Shown one piece after another: positions 61,608 to 64,000 of a stretch of DNA of 64,000 nucleotides (the first letter of the stretch is position 1; every line of letters starts with the position of its first letter). The notes beneath the pieces were generated by a model. That model saw nothing but the letters and a program-made list of their open reading frames with translations, searched no databases and had not been told where the DNA came from. The position numbers and the translations under genes are program-made. The stretch covers positions 1 through 64,000 of the forward strand of contig CADCBH010000004.1 of the NCBI GenBank assembly GCA_902799655.1, read 5' to 3'. This DNA comes from an uncultured Bacteroidales bacterium. Lineage in GTDB: Bacteria > Bacteroidota > Bacteroidia > Bacteroidales > Bacteroidaceae.

Positions 61608-62674
61608 TGTATCTTATGGAAGAGAGAAAGAAGATTATTAATATCAATATAGCAGAGGTCATTAAACTCATCTATACTGATCGCAAAAAGGTGTGTATCT
61701 ACTCCTTTGTTGCGGGAGTTATTGGAGTGGCTCTGGCTTTCGGAACTCCCAAAATATATAAATCTACAGTTATCTTGGCCCCCGAAGAGTCTGGTAACGG
61801 ATTCTCTGGTAGCATCTCGTCATTGGCTTCCATGGTTGGTATGAATATGAAGATTGGTCAGACAGGCGATGCATTATATCCTGAAATCTACCCAGACTTG
61901 ATGAATTCCACCGACTTTCTTGTTGGTTTGTTCGCCATTAGGGTGACAAAGGACAAAACAGGCGAGACTTATACTTATCAAAACTACATACAAGATCATC
62001 AAAAGTTGGCCGTTAGCGATTATCCAAAAGCGATGATAGTTAATTTGATAGAAAAATTAAAGGATGAAGACAATCCCGGACCAGGACACAAGGTTGACCC
62101 ATTCCGACTCACCAAGAAAGAAGATGAGGTTGCCAAGTCTATCAAAGAAAATCTTAGCTGTGAAGTAGATAAAAAAACCAATGTCATTACCATAACAGTT
62201 ACAGACCAAGACCCACTGATTGCTGCCACTATAGCAGACTCCGTACAGTCACATCTGCAAGAGGCTATCACGGACTATCGTACCAAAAAAGCCCGTATAG
62301 ACCTGGAATACATGAACAAACTTCTTACTGAAGCCAGAAAGCAATATGACAAGGCTCGTCAACTCTATGCCACATATGCTGATGCCAACCAAGAAGTCAT
62401 GTTACAGTCGTATCGATCCAAGGAAGAAGACCTGGAAAACGATATGCAGCTGAAATACAATATCTACCAACAAGTTGTAGAACAGCGCCAGTTAGCTCAG
62501 GCAAAACTGCAAGAGCGCACTCCTGCCTTCACGATTATTCAGCGTGCAACTGTCCCTATCAAGCATAGTAGCCGTCCTAAGGTTATCACGCTTGCCATCT
62601 GGATGTTTCTTGGTTTCATGCTCCGCAGCGGTATGCTGGCATGGAGGAACCGCGAGAAATTCATTAATATATAA
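61607..62674 (+). CDS. Wzz-type chain-length/export regulator
   Basis: 355 aa. Starts at 61607 (overlapping the upstream stop) or 61616 (MEERKKIININIAEVIKL). Two TM spans (about 28-46 and near 325-345) flank a large periplasmic helical domain with GVALAFGTPKIYKSTVIL, SLASMVGMNMKIG and a coiled segment ARKQYDKARQLYATYADANQ. PIKHSSRPKVITLAIWMFLGFMLRSGML is the proline-rich exit motif of Wzz proteins. No cytosolic kinase domain. It sets the length of the polymer made by the Wzy-type enzyme nearby. Confidence 0.9.
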   Translation: MYLMEERKKIININIAEVIKLIYTDRKKVCIYSFVAGVIGVALAFGTPKIYKSTVILAPEESGNGFSGSISSLASMVGMNMKIGQTGDALYPEIYPDLMNSTDFLVGLFAIRVTKDKTGETYTYQNYIQDHQKLAVSDYPKAMIVNLIEKLKDEDNPGPGHKVDPFRLTKKEDEVAKSIKENLSCEVDKKTNVITITVTDQDPLIAATIADSVQSHLQEAITDYRTKKARIDLEYMNKLLTEARKQYDKARQLYATYADANQEVMLQSYRSKEEDLENDMQLKYNIYQQVVEQRQLAQAKLQERTPAFTIIQRATVPIKHSSRPKVITLAIWMFLGFMLRSGMLAWRNREKFINI

Positions 62675-62705
62675 TAGGGTGTAAGCCTCCAACTTTACGT
62701 TACTC

Positions 62706-64000
62706 TTGAAGAAACATCCATACATAATAGCCACTTTTATTGCCACGCTACTAGCTATAGCAGTGTGGTTTTGTACCCCTAAAGAGTACACTGCTATTAC
62801 GAAGGTTAGCGATGAATACAAGGAAATGGATTTAGCCATTGCACTAAACCAAATGGAGGCAAACATCAGAAATTCATTGAGCAGTTCAAACAAGGGATTG
62901 AATGACATGGGGATTTATTGCAAGGTCCTTACTACTGAAGACTTTGCCCGTAACATCTCTCACAAATGGATTTCCAGTAAGAGGATGACCTATGGTGAGT
63001 ATCTCGGACGAGCAGATACGATAGAAGCCATTCAGGATCGTATTAATTATAATTACAGCAACAAACAAGAGACACTTACAATAAGCTTTACCGATGGAAA
63101 CTCTGTAATAGCTGCTCAAATGTTAGATAGCGTGACAGCACAATTACAATCCATCATCAATCAAAGACGCCAAGACATGGCTGACGCAGCATTGAAAAAC
63201 GTTATTAATGAACTATCCGCTGCAAAGACAAAATACATTGACGCCCAACATGCTTATTCAATCTATGTAGATTCCCATTTAGAGTCATCAACTCAAGAGG
63301 AAAAGCAAAAAGAGATTCAACTTTCTAATGAAGTTAAGCTAGCCTATCAAAATTATAAGAAAACCATAGAATCACATACCCGACAACAAGCTCTCAAACA
63401 GCGATCTCAGTTGTCTTTTGCTGTCATCAGGGCAAACACTGTTCCTCAATCCAGCAACTCCAACTTCATTGGAATATGGATACCTCTTCTATTTATAGCC
63501 CTTTTGTTGACATTTTGGTACAGACGATTCATCTCTTGCACCCCCCATTGGTCTTTAGGAGGCTATTTCAGTCCGTGGACAATTACCATAGCTATTTGGA
63601 CTGCCGTACTGATACTTATCTCCTCAACAGACATAATGGATCCTATCAGCAATCAGTTTTGGATTAGTTTCTGTATGTGGATTCCAATATTCTGTCTATC
63701 GTCTATTCTAACCTACAACCTGACTAAGGGCGATAGCATATCGGGGTTCGATACTATGCACCTAAACAAATCGTGGTATTATTTTTTCTTTGCTTTAGCA
63801 CTTATTTTGACTCCACTATATCTTTATAAGACCTATACTATCATTTCAATGTTTGATACCAAAGACATAATGCTGTCTTTACGTCAATGGACTCTTTTTG
63901 GTGATAATTACGGATATCTAAACTATGCACAGCCCATTCTTCAAGCAACTTTGCTGATCTCTATTTGGAAGTTCAGAAGCGATGGTGTAAGTTGGTGGCA
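62706..64000 (+). CDS. Wzz-like domain fused to Wzy-type polymerase (partial at window end)
   Basis: A frame open from a TTG start at 62706 (upstream in-frame stop at 62682) to the window end, at least 431 codons and no stop. The first ~245 residues look like a second Wzz/PCP domain: LKKHPYIIATFIATLLAIAVW (TM1), periplasmic coiled segments (NVINELSAAKTKYIDAQHAY, TIESHTRQQALKQRSQLS), then PQSSNSNFIGIWIPLLFIALLL (TM2). It continues into at least three more TM spans (WTITIAIWTAVLILIS, WISFCMWIPIFCLSSILTYN, SWYYFFFALALILTPLYLYK), as in oligosaccharide-repeat-unit polymerases. AT-rich relative to the rest of the window. The 3' end is off-window, so total length is unknown. Confidence 0.65.
   Translation, partial: MKKHPYIIATFIATLLAIAVWFCTPKEYTAITKVSDEYKEMDLAIALNQMEANIRNSLSSSNKGLNDMGIYCKVLTTEDFARNISHKWISSKRMTYGEYLGRADTIEAIQDRINYNYSNKQETLTISFTDGNSVIAAQMLDSVTAQLQSIINQRRQDMADAALKNVINELSAAKTKYIDAQHAYSIYVDSHLESSTQEEKQKEIQLSNEVKLAYQNYKKTIESHTRQQALKQRSQLSFAVIRANTVPQSSNSNFIGIWIPLLFIALLLTFWYRRFISCTPHWSLGGYFSPWTITIAIWTAVLILISSTDIMDPISNQFWISFCMWIPIFCLSSILTYNLTKGDSISGFDTMHLNKSWYYFFFALALILTPLYLYKTYTIISMFDTKDIMLSLRQWTLFGDNYGYLNYAQPILQATLLISIWKFRSDGVSWW

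Noticed and set aside
62706-64000. Separate gene at 63476-63667 (63 aa, plus strand)
   Set aside because: It is in another frame inside the long open frame that continues to the window end, and has no features of its own.

Overview
This window comes from a member of the Bacteroidota, most likely a Prevotellaceae species (Prevotella/Segatella/Xylanibacter type). The evidence is a SusC/SusD starch locus with a SusR-type membrane regulator, the Bacteroidota promoter signature (a TAnnTTTG -7 box with TTTG about 19-20 nt upstream) before many genes, a tmRNA with a GETKYALAA tag, a Bacteroidota HU-like protein followed by a 'smalltalk' micro-lipoprotein, and several secreted proteins ending in a short '[WY]YD..G....GlYi.NGKK' sorting-type tail. 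No rRNA, CRISPR array, transposase or phage gene was seen.

Layout. 1-12.5 kb is an accessory surface region: an HU-like protein and its micro-lipoprotein, two large InlB-repeat surface proteins (+ strand), one 1.6 kaa surface protein (- strand), and two convergent ~59-aa acidic-tailed peptides, one placed directly behind each large gene. 12.7-19.7 kb holds a membrane-bound AraC-type regulator and a TolC/HlyD/ABC-2 permease export operon that lacks an ATPase gene. 19.8-23.5 kb has a DUF4492 mini-protein, cytochrome bd oxidase (cydAB) and a secreted Zn-motif/Lys-rich protein. 23.5-28.9 kb is a minus-strand run that starts from one promoter with SRP RNA, tRNA-Thr, a sugar nucleotidyltransferase, guaA, a RecD-like helicase, a phosphopantetheinyl transferase and a zinc metallopeptidase. 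29-37.6 kb is plus-strand housekeeping: glycosyltransferase, DUF6452/DUF6048 pair, ApbE, Crp/Fnr regulator, M3 peptidase, dCMP deaminase, CtpA-type protease and 5-formyl-THF cyclo-ligase.

37.7-54.4 kb is a complete starch/maltodextrin utilisation locus. On the minus strand, in transcription order, it runs GH97 (SusB-like), SusC, SusD, a SusE/F-like lipoprotein with four CBM26-type modules, a large SGNH/CBM26 protein, a GH13 lipoprotein and a second GH13 amylase behind a terminator. The divergent regulator (SusR/DUF6377 type) faces GH97. SusD, SusE/F and the CBM26 modules would capture starch at the surface, GH13 enzymes cut it, SusC imports the oligosaccharides, GH97 finishes them in the periplasm, and SusR senses the product.

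54.4-64 kb has a DUF721 protein and recF, a TPR membrane protein, ribH, glycerate kinase, a 93-bp tandem repeat seeded with the 3' end of tmRNA, the tmRNA gene, and the start of a capsule/exopolysaccharide locus (SLBB export protein, Wzz). It ends in an open reading frame, cut by the window edge, that looks like a Wzz-like domain fused to a Wzy-type polymerase. Base composition visibly shifts to AT-rich in that last part.
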